A stretch of 64,000 nucleotides of DNA from Chitinophaga sp. CF118 (lineage in GTDB: Bacteria; Bacteroidota; Bacteroidia; Chitinophagales; Chitinophagaceae). Both the position numbers and the translations under genes were made by a program. Shown here one piece after another: positions 17,030 to 26,520 of this stretch. How positions within the stretch are numbered: position 1 is the stretch's first letter; every line of letters starts with the position of its first letter. The notes below the pieces were generated by a model that had not been told where the DNA came from, made no database searches, and saw nothing but the letters and a program-made list of their open reading frames with translations. Where the stretch lies: assembly GCF_900112615.1 (NCBI RefSeq), contig NZ_FOMK01000004.1:682001-746000 (forward strand), given 5' to 3'.

Positions 17030-19729
17030 ATGTTCAAGAAAATCCTCAAAGTAGTAGGGATCATTTTTATAGTACTGATTGCGGCTGCAATAGCCATCCC
17101 TTATTTTTTTAAGGGCAAAATCATGTCTATTGTAAAAACAGAACTGAATAAACAACTCACTGCAGATGTTGATTTCAAGGATGTTGATATAAGTCTGATC
17201 CGGCATTTTCCGAGACTGGCTGTAGCCATCGAGGATTTACAGGTAATAAACAGGGCTCCTTTTGAAGGCGATACCCTTTTCTCTGTAAAAAAGATCGACA
17301 TGGCCCTGAACCTTATGAGCGTGATCAAAGGTGGTAAAATCGATATTTACAATGTGGCCGTTATAGCCCCACGTATCCATGCCATCGTTCATAAAAACGG
17401 GGAAGCAAACTGGAATATCACCAAACCGGATACTGTACAAACAACTACAACAGATACTGCCAGCACTTCTTTTGCACTCAACCTGCAACAGTATAAGATC
17501 GAAGATGCAATGGTTAGTTATGAGGATGAACAGGGTGATATGGGATTACTGATAGAAGATCTTGATCATTCAGGTAAAGGAGATTTCACACAAGATCTGT
17601 TCACTTTACAAACCAATACCGAGGCTGCCGCCATTACCTTCCGTTATGGCCTTATCCCCTATCTCCTGCGCACGCATACCAAAATGGACGCAGATGTCCA
17701 GGTAGACAATAAAACGAGCACCTATACCCTCCAAAAGGGCAATGTATCGCTGAATAATCTGCAGCTGGCATTACAGGGCTTCTTTAAGATGGTGAACGAT
17801 AGCACTTATGGTATGGACCTGAGCATGAAAGCACCTTCTACTAAATTTAAAGATATCCTCTCGCTGGTACCTGCCATTTTCATGAAGGATTTCGATAAGA
17901 TAAAAACAGATGGTAGTGCTGCTTTTGATGGCTTTGTAAAAGGCACTTACAGCGCTACACAGATGCCGGCATTCGGATTACATCTGGGCGTAAAAGATGG
18001 CTTCTTCCAATATCCGGACCTGCCTAAACCTGTAAAGAATATCCAGGTTACACTGAACATAAAAAACGAAGATGGTGTACCTGATCATACAATTGTGGAT
18101 ATGCCTGCTGCTCACCTGGAAATGGATAACACACCAGTGGATATGCGTTTACTGGTAAAAACACCAATATCCGATATGTATGTGGATGGCGCTGTGAAAG
18201 GAAAAATAGACCTCTCCAAAGTAACACAATTTGTGAAGCTGGAAGAAGGTACTGCATTAAGCGGTATCCTGGATGCAGATATCAATGCAAAGGGAAATAT
18301 GAGTGCCATCGAAAAACAGGAATATGATCGTTTTTATGCTGCTGGTACCCTGCTGGTAACCAACCTGCTGTACCGCAGCAAAGATTATCCGGATGGTATC
18401 AAAGTGAATAATCTGGCTATGGTATTCAACCCAAAAAATGTAACCGTGCAGAAATTTGACGGTCAGTATATGGGTACAAACTTCCAGGCAAACGGAGAAG
18501 TGAATAATATGCTGGCATATGTATTCAAAAATGCACCACTGGATGGTAAGCTAACTATGAAAGCAGATCAGGTGAACCTGGACAAATGGATGGGCACAAC
18601 AGAAACTACCACCACTGAAGCCGCTCCGGCAGATACCAGTGCACCGTTTGCAGTACCTGGTAACCTGGATTTTGTGGTAAATGCTCAGGTAGATAAAGTG
18701 CATTACGATAAGCTGGACATGAACAATGTTTCCGGTACATTACTGCTGAAAGATCAGACAGTAACCATGCAGCAGGTAAAAGCCAATGCATTGCAGGGTA
18801 CCATGGAAGTAAATGGTAGTTATAGTACCAAAAACTCTCCGCTTAACCCTGATATCACCATGGCCTACAATGTGCAGAATGTGGATATCAAAGAATCTTT
18901 TAATGCATTTAATACTGTACAGAAATTAATGCCGGTAGCACAGTTCCTGTCAGGTAAAGTAACTTCACAGCTAAGCATGAAAGGCAAACTGGGTAAGGAT
19001 ATGATGCCGGTATTAAATAGTTTAACCGGAGATGGTAACCTGTTACTGATAGAAGGTGCATTGCAGAAATTTGCACCGGTAGAACAACTGGCCAGCACAC
19101 TGAATGTATCCCAGTTAAAAAACATTTCATTGCGTGATGTTAAAACCTATTTCTCTTTTGAAGATGGTCGCGTAAAAATAAAACCGTTTAACGTGAAAGC
19201 TGGTGGTATCAATATGCTGGTAGGTGGTTCACATGGTATTGACCAGTCACTGGATTATGTGATGCAAATGACACTGCCACGCAGTATTATAGGTAAACAG
19301 GGAGATGCGCTGGTAAACAACCTGGTAACCCAGGCGACTAACAAAGGTATCCCGGTAAATGTGAGTGATAGTGTTCACCTGAATGTACTTATGGGTGGTA
19401 ATATTATGAAACCTACCTACAAAACAGATTTACAGGAAACTGCTGCAGGTACAATCAATAATCTGAAAGACCAGGCAGCTACACTTGTGAAGAACAAAGT
19501 AGACACTGTAAAAGCAGCACTGAGAGATACCTTACAACAAGCCAAGAAACAGGTAGTTGCTTCTGTAAAAGATGAACTTACCAAACAACTGACAGGCAAA
19601 AAAGACAGCAGCGGTACAAAATCACAGCCTCTGCAAAATGTAGGCAAACAGGCAGAACAAACCGTTAAAAACACCTTAGGAAATCTCTTTAAGAAAAAGA
19701 GTAATACAGCCGATACCACTAAGCATTAA
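17030..19729 (+). CDS. AsmA-family inner-membrane-anchored periplasmic protein
   Basis: AsmA-like proteins are anchored in the inner membrane and project beta-rich repeats into the periplasm, where they are linked to phospholipid transport and outer membrane assembly. This 899-residue protein has an N-terminal anchor (residues ~7-27, IIFIVLIAAAIAIPYFF) followed by the AsmA start KIMSIVKTELNKQLTADVDF. The middle is made of beta-strand repeats with many VNG/VDG turns. The domain near 560-810 resembles AsmA-like C-terminal modules (GDGNLLLIEGALQKFAPVEQ). A Lys/Ala/Thr-rich helical tail (KDQAATLVKNKVDTVKAAL onward) ends it. It is monocistronic with its own terminator. Exact role in this organism is unknown. 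Confidence 0.8.
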   Translation: MFKKILKVVGIIFIVLIAAAIAIPYFFKGKIMSIVKTELNKQLTADVDFKDVDISLIRHFPRLAVAIEDLQVINRAPFEGDTLFSVKKIDMALNLMSVIKGGKIDIYNVAVIAPRIHAIVHKNGEANWNITKPDTVQTTTTDTASTSFALNLQQYKIEDAMVSYEDEQGDMGLLIEDLDHSGKGDFTQDLFTLQTNTEAAAITFRYGLIPYLLRTHTKMDADVQVDNKTSTYTLQKGNVSLNNLQLALQGFFKMVNDSTYGMDLSMKAPSTKFKDILSLVPAIFMKDFDKIKTDGSAAFDGFVKGTYSATQMPAFGLHLGVKDGFFQYPDLPKPVKNIQVTLNIKNEDGVPDHTIVDMPAAHLEMDNTPVDMRLLVKTPISDMYVDGAVKGKIDLSKVTQFVKLEEGTALSGILDADINAKGNMSAIEKQEYDRFYAAGTLLVTNLLYRSKDYPDGIKVNNLAMVFNPKNVTVQKFDGQYMGTNFQANGEVNNMLAYVFKNAPLDGKLTMKADQVNLDKWMGTTETTTTEAAPADTSAPFAVPGNLDFVVNAQVDKVHYDKLDMNNVSGTLLLKDQTVTMQQVKANALQGTMEVNGSYSTKNSPLNPDITMAYNVQNVDIKESFNAFNTVQKLMPVAQFLSGKVTSQLSMKGKLGKDMMPVLNSLTGDGNLLLIEGALQKFAPVEQLASTLNVSQLKNISLRDVKTYFSFEDGRVKIKPFNVKAGGINMLVGGSHGIDQSLDYVMQMTLPRSIIGKQGDALVNNLVTQATNKGIPVNVSDSVHLNVLMGGNIMKPTYKTDLQETAAGTINNLKDQAATLVKNKVDTVKAALRDTLQQAKKQVVASVKDELTKQLTGKKDSSGTKSQPLQNVGKQAEQTVKNTLGNLFKKKSNTADTTKH

Positions 19730-19740
19730 TACTCACTGAA

Positions 19741-19804
19741 AAAAAAGAAATACGAATTACGAATAAGGTGTTTAAACATCCTTTCGTAGTTCGTATTTTT
19801 TTTT
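19741..19804 (+). terminator. Terminator after the AsmA-like gene
   Basis: AATACGAATTACGAA... pairs imperfectly with ...TTCGTAGTTCGTATT (roughly 19749-19768 with 19780-19797), followed by a run of nine T. A-runs precede the stem. Confidence 0.75.
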
Positions 19805-19940
19805 GTTTATACGCCGCAATAAAACTACTTTGGATAATTAATTGTCTGACTTTTTCAGCAACTTCGCATAACCGACATACTATTCTCCACCCAACATCAA
19901 AGGGTGTGTTAACTTGAGAAATCGCCTTATCGTAATATAG

Positions 19941-20345
19941 ATGGAATACGAGCGTTACATATCAGATGGAATCCTGGAAAGATACTTCCTTGGATTTGCA
20001 ACTCCCGAAGAAGAAGCAGAGCTGCAGATTCACCTGGATATCTTCCCTGAACTGCAAACAGAAATGGATGCGGTGGAACGGCGTATAGAAAAAGCGGCCT
20101 TAAAAGATGCTGTGCCGCCGCCTGCCCATATCAAAACAGCACTGATGCAACAAATTGCAGCAGAAAGTGCTAATCAGCAAAGTTATACATACAAAGTAAG
20201 ATATAATAATGTATCAGCCCCCGACAGCAACCATAAAATGTCTGTACACATTGGCTGGAAAATAGTCTTGATAGTATTGTTATCCATGATTGCCCTTTCG
20301 CTGTTAGCTGCTATTGTTTTCTACATGGCAACTATTCAAAAATAA
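19941..20345 (+). CDS. Small single-pass membrane protein, anti-sigma-like N-terminus
   Basis: The 134-residue protein has an N-terminal soluble part (ISDGILERYFLGFATPEEEA, LQIHLDIFPELQTEMDAVE, PPPAHIKTALMQQI) that resembles the N-terminal domain of RskA-type anti-sigma factors. One membrane segment follows (residues ~107-129, IVLIVLLSMIALSLLAAIVFYM) and then only a few residues. No zinc-binding HxxxCxxC motif is present, and the usual periplasmic sensor domain is missing. No sigma-factor gene is adjacent; the nearest one in the window is at 61972. It may be an orphan anti-sigma factor or a related regulatory anchor. Assignment rests on pattern resemblance only. Confidence 0.55.
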   Translation: MEYERYISDGILERYFLGFATPEEEAELQIHLDIFPELQTEMDAVERRIEKAALKDAVPPPAHIKTALMQQIAAESANQQSYTYKVRYNNVSAPDSNHKMSVHIGWKIVLIVLLSMIALSLLAAIVFYMATIQK

Positions 20346-20348
20346 GAA

Positions 20349-20413
20349 TGAAAAATAAAAAGAAATAAGCCCTGCTGGTTGAACCGGCAGGGCTTATTTC
20401 TTTTTATTTTTCA
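20349..20413. terminator. Long bidirectional terminator
   Basis: Perfect 27-bp arms (20349-20375 and 20387-20413), with the core AAGCCCTGC/GCAGGGCTT and A/T-rich outer halves. Inner bases add a few more pairs. It begins just past the stop of the 19941 gene, between convergent genes. Confidence 0.85.
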
Positions 20414-20443
20414 CAACACTTTTCGGAGTCCTGTGATATCCAT

Positions 20444-20477
20444 AAAAAAGGCTGCCACAAAGGTGACAGCCTTTTTG
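20444..20477 (-). terminator. Terminator of the RND efflux operon
   Basis: On the minus strand, AAAAAGGCTG pairs with CAGCCTTTTT around a short internal loop, followed by a T-run. It lies 47 bases past the pump gene stop. Confidence 0.8.
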
Positions 20478-20523
20478 TACTCACTTATTTTACGTTTTTG
20501 TACTCACTCATATTTTAAGCTAC

Positions 20524-23500
20524 TTAAATATTTGTGTGTTGCATCGCTTTATAATTCTCCTGCATCGCTTTCAGTTTTTCTTTACCATAAGCAAGGCGGG
20601 TAATCAACACAAACAATACCGGTACTACAAAGATGGCCAGGAAGGTAGCGGTGAACATACCACCTAATACAGTCCAACCCATTGTTTTACGGGATTCTGC
20701 ACCGGCACCGGTTGCCAGTACCAGTGGTAAGATACCCAGCAGGAATGCAAGAGAGGTCATGATGATAGGACGTAAACGCAGCCTGGCTGCTTCTACTGTT
20801 GCCGTTACCAGCTCCATCCCCTTATCAGTACGTTCTTTTGCAAATTCCACAATCAGGATGGCGTTCTTCGCAGACAAACCTATCAGGGTAATCAAACCTA
20901 TCTGTGCGTATACATTATTACTCAGATTCGGCAGGAAGGTGAGTGTTAAAATCGCTCCAAATGCGCCCAATGGTACTGCCAGCAATACGGAGAATGGTAC
21001 AGACCAGCTTTCGTACAGTGCTGCCAGGAACAGGAACACAAAGATGATAGATAAAGCGAAAATATAAACGGTTTTGGAACCGGATAATAACTCTTCACGG
21101 CTTAACCCGGAAAACTCATATCCATATCCTTCCGGCAATACCTGCGCCGCCACTTCTTTCAATGCATTGATAGCATCACCACTACTATAACCGGGAGCTG
21201 AACTACCATTTATTTCGGCAGAACGGAATAGATTATAATGTGATACTACTGGTGCACTTTCAATAATTTTATAAGATGTCAGTACGTTCAACGGCACCAT
21301 AGACCCTTCTGTATTACGTACAAAGTATTGTCCGAGGTCTTTGATATCACCACGGTATGTAGAATCTGCCTGTGTTAACACGCGGAAGTTACGCCCGTAG
21401 ATGGTGAAGTCATTCACATAAGAACTACCAAGGTAGGTTTGCAATGCTGTCGCAATCGCGGAGATCTGCACGCCCATTTTCTTAGCTTTTTCACGGTCTA
21501 TTTCCAGTTGATAACCGGGTGTGCGGGCTGTGAAAAATGAGAATGCACGGCCTATTTCAGGCCGTTGGTTAATGGCTCCTGTAAACTTCTGCAATACAGC
21601 TTCAAATGCTTTAATATCCGGATTACCACTTTTTTGTTCTAAGATGAAAGAGAACCCTGCCGTAGTACCTAAACCAGGAATTGCCGGTGGCTGGATTACT
21701 ACCACACTGGCTTCTTTGAAACGGGCTAACTTCCGTTGCATTTCAGCTGTAATAGCTCCAATCTGTAAGGCTTTCGACTTTCTTTCATCCCAGGGTTTTA
21801 ACTGGCAGAAGATAGTTGCACTGTTTGATTTTGTAGCAAAACTCACTACGTTTAAACCACCCAATGCGGCATAGTGAGCAATCCCTTTTACACTGTCAAG
21901 TGTTTGCATCATCTGATGCAAAACAGCTACTGTACGTTCTGTAGAAGAAGATTCCGGCAGGTCAAAGGTGATGAACAAACGACCATCATCTTCTGTAGGA
22001 ATAAACCCGGTAGGTTTACCTCTGAACAACATCAGTGTGCCTATCATGATACATAACAGGATGATCATAACATAACGTCCCAGACGGATACTCTTTTTAA
22101 CGCCCAATGAATAACGGCTGGTTACATGAGCGAACCAGGTGTTAAACTTGAAGAAAAACCGGTTCAGCCCTCTGGAATTTTTATCCAGGTGATTAGGCCT
22201 TAATATCAGTGTACACAATGCAGGCGTTAAGGAAAGCGCGACGAATGCAGAGATTAGTACAGAGATAGCGATAGTGATCGCAAACTGTTGATATAAACGT
22301 CCTACTATACCGGGAATAAATCCTACCGGAATAAACACCGCTGCAAGAATAAGGGCAATGGCTATTACTGGACCCGAAATATCTTTCATGGCCTGATATG
22401 TAGCCTCTTTCGGCGTCATCTGCTCATGGTCCATATTATGCTGGACCGCCTCCACCACCACAATGGCATCATCCACCACTATACCAATAGCCAGTACGAA
22501 ACCAAACAATGTAAGTGTGTTGATGGTAAAACCTAAAGGAATGAAGAAGATAAATGTTGCGATAATGGATACCGGGATAGCCAGTACCGGAATAATAGTA
22601 GCTCTCCAGCTTTGCAGGAATAGAAATACCACCAGTACTACCAGTGCAAGTGCTTCCAGCAGCGTTTCTACCACTTCATGAATAGATACTTCTACAACCG
22701 ACACAGATTCAAATGGTACAACATAATCCACATCAGCAGGGAAAGCCTTCTTCAACTCTGCCATCGTTGCATATACCGCTTCTGCTGTTTCTATCGCATT
22801 ACTACCTGGTGCCTGGTATACCAGCAGGTAGGACGCTCTTTTACCATCTACGAAGGAATTACCGGCATAGTTGAATTTACCCAGTTCCACACGAGCCACA
22901 TCTTTCAGATACACCAAAGTTCCATCTGAAGGACGGGTTTTGATGATGATATTACCAAATTCTTCGGCTGTAGTTAAACGGCCTTTCACGAAGATGGTAT
23001 ATTCATAGGTCTGTCCGGCTTTCTGTGGAGGAGCCCCAATAGCACCTGCTGCGATCTGTGCATTCTGCTCAGTGATCGCTGCTTTTACCTCATCGGCTGT
23101 TACGCCCATCTGGGCCAGTTTATCAGGCTTCAGCCACAAACGCATACTGAAATCATCTGCACGGGTGAAGATATCACCCACCCCTTTTGCACGCAGTAAT
23201 GCATCCTTTATAAATACGTTGGTGTAGTTATCGAGAAAGGTAATGTCGTGAGAACCTTTTGGAGAGAACAGTGCCACCAGCAGCAGAATACTGGGATTAC
23301 GTTTTCTAACGGTAAGGCCCAGACGCTGTACTTCCTGCGGAAGGGTTGGCTGAGCAATCCCCACACGGTTCTGCACGTCCAGTGCTGCTATATTGATATC
23401 CGTACCTACTTCAAAGTTTACCGTCAGTGTCATAGCACCATTGTTGGTACTGTTGCTGGACATGTAAGTCATTCCTGGTGTACCATTCACCTGTACTTCC

Positions 23501-23697
23501 ACGGGTGTGGCAACGGTTTGCTCTACTGTCTGGGCATCTGCACCAGTATAAGTACCTGTTACCTGCACCGTAGGGGGCGAAATCTCAGGGTACTGCCCTA
23601 TAGGCAGGTTCATCATGGCCAGCAGCCCTACCAGCACAAGCACGATAGATATCACTATCGCTGTTACAGGTCTGCGTATAAAAGTATTTGCAATCAT
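20524..23697 (-). CDS. RND (HAE1/AcrB-type) multidrug efflux pump
   Basis: Proton-driven trimeric inner-membrane pump that expels hydrophobic compounds through the adaptor and outer membrane factor encoded upstream. At 1057 residues it has normal AcrB length. The N-terminus is FIRRPVTAIVISIVLVLVGL, with TM1 and then a periplasmic loop beginning LPIGQYPEISPPTVQVTGTY. The proton-relay Asp pair lies in TM4 (GFVLAIGIVVDDAIVVVEAV). A second set of TM helices holds LFLAALYESWSVPFSVLLAV and GLSAKNAILIVEFAKE with its Lys. It is the last gene of a minus-strand operon (OMF, adaptor, pump). Drug specificity is not readable from sequence. Confidence 0.95.
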   Translation of the reverse strand: MIANTFIRRPVTAIVISIVLVLVGLLAMMNLPIGQYPEISPPTVQVTGTYTGADAQTVEQTVATPVEVQVNGTPGMTYMSSNSTNNGAMTLTVNFEVGTDINIAALDVQNRVGIAQPTLPQEVQRLGLTVRKRNPSILLLVALFSPKGSHDITFLDNYTNVFIKDALLRAKGVGDIFTRADDFSMRLWLKPDKLAQMGVTADEVKAAITEQNAQIAAGAIGAPPQKAGQTYEYTIFVKGRLTTAEEFGNIIIKTRPSDGTLVYLKDVARVELGKFNYAGNSFVDGKRASYLLVYQAPGSNAIETAEAVYATMAELKKAFPADVDYVVPFESVSVVEVSIHEVVETLLEALALVVLVVFLFLQSWRATIIPVLAIPVSIIATFIFFIPLGFTINTLTLFGFVLAIGIVVDDAIVVVEAVQHNMDHEQMTPKEATYQAMKDISGPVIAIALILAAVFIPVGFIPGIVGRLYQQFAITIAISVLISAFVALSLTPALCTLILRPNHLDKNSRGLNRFFFKFNTWFAHVTSRYSLGVKKSIRLGRYVMIILLCIMIGTLMLFRGKPTGFIPTEDDGRLFITFDLPESSSTERTVAVLHQMMQTLDSVKGIAHYAALGGLNVVSFATKSNSATIFCQLKPWDERKSKALQIGAITAEMQRKLARFKEASVVVIQPPAIPGLGTTAGFSFILEQKSGNPDIKAFEAVLQKFTGAINQRPEIGRAFSFFTARTPGYQLEIDREKAKKMGVQISAIATALQTYLGSSYVNDFTIYGRNFRVLTQADSTYRGDIKDLGQYFVRNTEGSMVPLNVLTSYKIIESAPVVSHYNLFRSAEINGSSAPGYSSGDAINALKEVAAQVLPEGYGYEFSGLSREELLSGSKTVYIFALSIIFVFLFLAALYESWSVPFSVLLAVPLGAFGAILTLTFLPNLSNNVYAQIGLITLIGLSAKNAILIVEFAKERTDKGMELVTATVEAARLRLRPIIMTSLAFLLGILPLVLATGAGAESRKTMGWTVLGGMFTATFLAIFVVPVLFVLITRLAYGKEKLKAMQENYKAMQHTNI

Positions 23698-23732
23698 GAT
23701 TTTCTTCTATTGATTCAAACTCAAACTATAAA

Positions 23733-24872
23733 CTATTTCTTACCAGCTGGTGGCTGTTGCTGTTTAGGCGCTGCCGTATCTATTTTACCGCCATCGCGTA
23801 AACGCTGGAAGCCTTCTGTGATCACTTTTTCGCCTGCAGTTACACCATCCAGTACTACGATCTGATCTCTCAAACGTGGTCCCAGGTGGATCTTACGCTG
23901 TTCTGCTACTGTATCTTTTGATACAAATACGAAGAATTCACCCATCTGTTCTACTACTGCTTTGTAAGGAATAATCACATGATCGCCCGACTGATCATTC
24001 AGTACACGCAATACACAGCTCATACCATCTTTCAGCACTTCTTTAGGATTGGAGAATTCAATACGTACCTTGATGGTAGCGGTCTGATTGTCCACCCCAC
24101 GATCTATTACAATGATCTTACCACGTTCTGAATAAGCAGTGCCATCAGGAAGCTGCAAACGGAATGTAGAATCTTCCGGGTTGATCGATTTACCTTGCAT
24201 TGCTGAAAAACGGGGAATATCCGTTTCACTCACCACAAAATCTACTGCAATGGGGTTCTCGCTGGACATAGTATTTAACAGCGTAGTACCCGGGCTTACC
24301 TGAGCTCCCAGCTTAACCTGGGAAATACCAATACGGCCCGTGAATGGAGCTTTTATATAAGAATAATCCAGGTCTGTACGGGCAGCAAGCAAAGCAGCTT
24401 CTGCGGCAGCTACCTGGCTGCGGGTTGTTTCCAGCGCGGCTTCTGCATTGTCCAGAGTCTGGCGGGCTATTGCATCCTGTTCAGCCAGGCGGTGATAACG
24501 GTCAGCATCTTTCTGTGCTTTGTTGAAGTTTGCTTTGGCGCTGGCGATATTAGCTTCTGCCTGGCGGTAAGCGGCTTCATATTTACGACGATCTATTTCA
24601 TAGAGGGCTTTACCCTTCTGCACGACTTCTCCTTCTTTGAAGAAGATTCCGGTAATATAACCGGCCACCTGGGCACGCAATTCCACCTGGTTCAATGATA
24701 CCACTGAAGCCGGGAATTTATCGTAGTAAATAGCGGAGCCCTGTGTTGCAGCAGCAACATTTACAGGTGTAGGGGGCATTACCATGGCAGCTTTCTGGCC
24801 CGGTCCTTTGCAGGAAGCCAGGAAAAATATACCTGTAGCGCCAATGAGGAGAATGTGTTGCTTTGTTTTCAT
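23733..24872 (-). CDS. RND efflux periplasmic adaptor (membrane fusion) lipoprotein
   Basis: Bridges pump and outer membrane channel. The 379-residue product starts with a lipoprotein signal ending in a lipobox (FFLASCKGPG, acylated Cys at residue 21). A beta-barrel/lipoyl half (VELRAQVAGYITGIFFKEGE, VVQKGKALYEIDRRKYEAAY), a coiled-coil hairpin (~90-165, rich in Ala/Gln/Arg), the second lipoyl half (YIKAPFTGRIGISQVKLGAQ) and membrane-proximal barrels follow. Order and length are typical of AcrA/MexA. A Pro/Gln/Lys-rich tail ends the protein. It sits between the outer membrane factor gene (61-bp gap) and the pump gene (35-bp gap). Confidence 0.93.
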   Translation of the reverse strand: MKTKQHILLIGATGIFFLASCKGPGQKAAMVMPPTPVNVAAATQGSAIYYDKFPASVVSLNQVELRAQVAGYITGIFFKEGEVVQKGKALYEIDRRKYEAAYRQAEANIASAKANFNKAQKDADRYHRLAEQDAIARQTLDNAEAALETTRSQVAAAEAALLAARTDLDYSYIKAPFTGRIGISQVKLGAQVSPGTTLLNTMSSENPIAVDFVVSETDIPRFSAMQGKSINPEDSTFRLQLPDGTAYSERGKIIVIDRGVDNQTATIKVRIEFSNPKEVLKDGMSCVLRVLNDQSGDHVIIPYKAVVEQMGEFFVFVSKDTVAEQRKIHLGPRLRDQIVVLDGVTAGEKVITEGFQRLRDGGKIDTAAPKQQQPPAGKK

Positions 24873-24933
24873 CTCTATATATTTGTCCTTTCAATGACCG
24901 TATAGTATGCTATCCGGCCAGTTTTACCATTAA

Positions 24934-26274
24934 TTAGTTAGTAGATATTGTACCCAGTGAACGTTCCAGATCTATTTTGCTCGATAGCACAGTGTACATC
25001 GCATTATAATAGTTAAGCTGTGCGGCACGAAGATCTGTCTGTGCTGTAATCACTTCCAGGTAAGCCTTCACTCCTTCTCTATATTGCATCTCTATCAGAT
25101 CATATACTTCCTTTGCCAGTTCCATATTTTCCTTTAATACCAGGAACTCATTAAGATTGCTCTTATAGGCAGACATGGCCTGTGTATACTCAGTATTAAT
25201 CTGGTTCCTCAATGCTTCCACATCCCAGTCGGTACGTTTTAACTGCAATTCTGCCTGTTTAATATTATGCAGCCTTTTGGATCCCTGGAAAATAGGCAGT
25301 GATAACTGAACTCCTACCAATGAGTTCGGATAATTATGACTATACAATTTTGAAAATTCAGGGTGCAGGTAAGCGAAATTATAATTAGCGAAGGCCGATA
25401 CCGTTGGTAAAAAACTCCACTTATTATATCGCAATTCTGCGGCCAACAGGCTCCGTTGTGTTTGCAACAATTGGTATTCTATCCTGGTTTCGTATGCAAC
25501 GGCCACATTTGTATCCAGTTCTACTTCCTGGCTCATTTTCATGGTATCGTATACCAGGTTCAGCTGTCCCGTTGGCGGATATCCCATCACCTGTTTCAGG
25601 TAGGCGTATTTGGCCACCAGGGATTCTTCTCCGGTTTTCTTCTGTGCCTTGGTATTGTTGAGTGAAATAGTAGCCCGTTTATAGTCGGTCTTATCCACTA
25701 TACCACCCTGGTACTGGTTGTAGGCATCTTTCAAACTGCGTTCCAGGCGAACGATATCTTCATTCAGCACATCCAGTTGCTTTTGAGTAAGCAGCATATC
25801 GTAATAGGCTTTACTTACATTAGCCACTACATCAATCTTGTTGCTTTGTGTGTTTTGTTTCGCCTGTCTGCGTACATCTTTAGCCGTTTTATTAGCCAGC
25901 AGAAGATCCCGGTTAAAAATGTTCTGATTCAGGGAGAAGGCCGCAGAAGAAGAATTTGCTACACCCGTTTTAACGGCAGCACCATTAAAATAGGAAGTTG
26001 GCAGTTTCAGGTAATGCTGCAGATTGAAATCAAGGCCGATCTGGGGATACCAGTCTGCCAGCTTACTTTTGATTCCATGTTCCGTGATTTCTTCATCAAT
26101 TCCGGATTGCTTTACAACAGGCTGATGGGACAAGGCATACTGTACGCATTCCTGAAGCGTAGCTTTAGATAATAGCGAATCAGGGACTTGCTGTGCGTAT
26201 GCAGTAGCATTGCACAGCCATATTCCCAAGACTGCGGTCAGATAAAATACTCTTTTCATAAAAGGTTTTGACAA
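24934..26274 (-). CDS. TolC-family outer membrane efflux protein
   Basis: Trimeric outer membrane channel of the tripartite RND system. The 446-residue protein has a signal peptide (VFYLTAVLGIWLCNATAYAQ). Two OEP repeats follow, each with long helices rich in Gln/Ala/Leu (LQECVQYALSHQPVVKQSGI; LLLTQKQLDVLNEDIVRLE region; MELAKEVYDLIEMQYREGVK; LEVITAQTDLRAAQLNYYNA). No N-terminal lipobox Cys is seen. It is the first gene of the operon and has an inverted-repeat operator candidate right upstream (26299-26330). Confidence 0.92.
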   Translation of the reverse strand: MSKPFMKRVFYLTAVLGIWLCNATAYAQQVPDSLLSKATLQECVQYALSHQPVVKQSGIDEEITEHGIKSKLADWYPQIGLDFNLQHYLKLPTSYFNGAAVKTGVANSSSAAFSLNQNIFNRDLLLANKTAKDVRRQAKQNTQSNKIDVVANVSKAYYDMLLTQKQLDVLNEDIVRLERSLKDAYNQYQGGIVDKTDYKRATISLNNTKAQKKTGEESLVAKYAYLKQVMGYPPTGQLNLVYDTMKMSQEVELDTNVAVAYETRIEYQLLQTQRSLLAAELRYNKWSFLPTVSAFANYNFAYLHPEFSKLYSHNYPNSLVGVQLSLPIFQGSKRLHNIKQAELQLKRTDWDVEALRNQINTEYTQAMSAYKSNLNEFLVLKENMELAKEVYDLIEMQYREGVKAYLEVITAQTDLRAAQLNYYNAMYTVLSSKIDLERSLGTISTN

Positions 26275-26298
26275 TCAGATTCTTCTTTAGACCAATCG

Positions 26299-26373
26299 TA
26301 AGAACAATGATAAAAACATGATTGTTCTTAATATTATTAGAAAAATAAAAAAGGCATGCACTAAAAACTGCAA
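26299..26373 (-). promoter_or_regulatory. RND operon promoter and putative operator dyad
   Basis: On the minus strand, TTG (26371-26373) and TATTTTTC (26340-26347) with 23 bp between them resemble a Bacteroidota promoter with one mismatch in the -7 box. Just downstream, TAAGAACAAT and ATTGTTCTTA (26299-26308 and 26321-26330) form a perfect 10-bp inverted repeat with a 12-bp spacer. This would suit a dimeric repressor site in the early transcript, or an RNA hairpin. A second 7-bp dyad lies at 26434-26455. No regulator gene is adjacent. Confidence 0.45.
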
Positions 26374-26480
26374 TCAGGTAGGTTTAAGTTTATATCTATT
26401 ACTGGCATGAGTAATAATAATTCCAATTGGGTTTTACCTGTTCAACTACAGGTAACTGAGATGCGAAGATATACTACAAA

Positions 26481-26514
26481 TAAAAAAATCCATCACCGCT
26501 GATGGATTTTTTTA
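26481..26514 (-). terminator. lipA terminator
   Basis: Perfect 15-bp arms (26481-26495 and 26500-26514) around CCGC. The arms end in a run of seven A or T, so minus-strand RNA has a U-tract. It lies 7 bases past the lipA stop codon. Confidence 0.88.
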
Positions 26515-26520
26515 ATAAGA

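Noticed and set aside
23248..23865. 205-codon plus-strand ORF spanning the pump/adaptor junction
   Set aside because: Antisense to two well-supported efflux genes; Cys/His/Tyr-rich nonsense composition.
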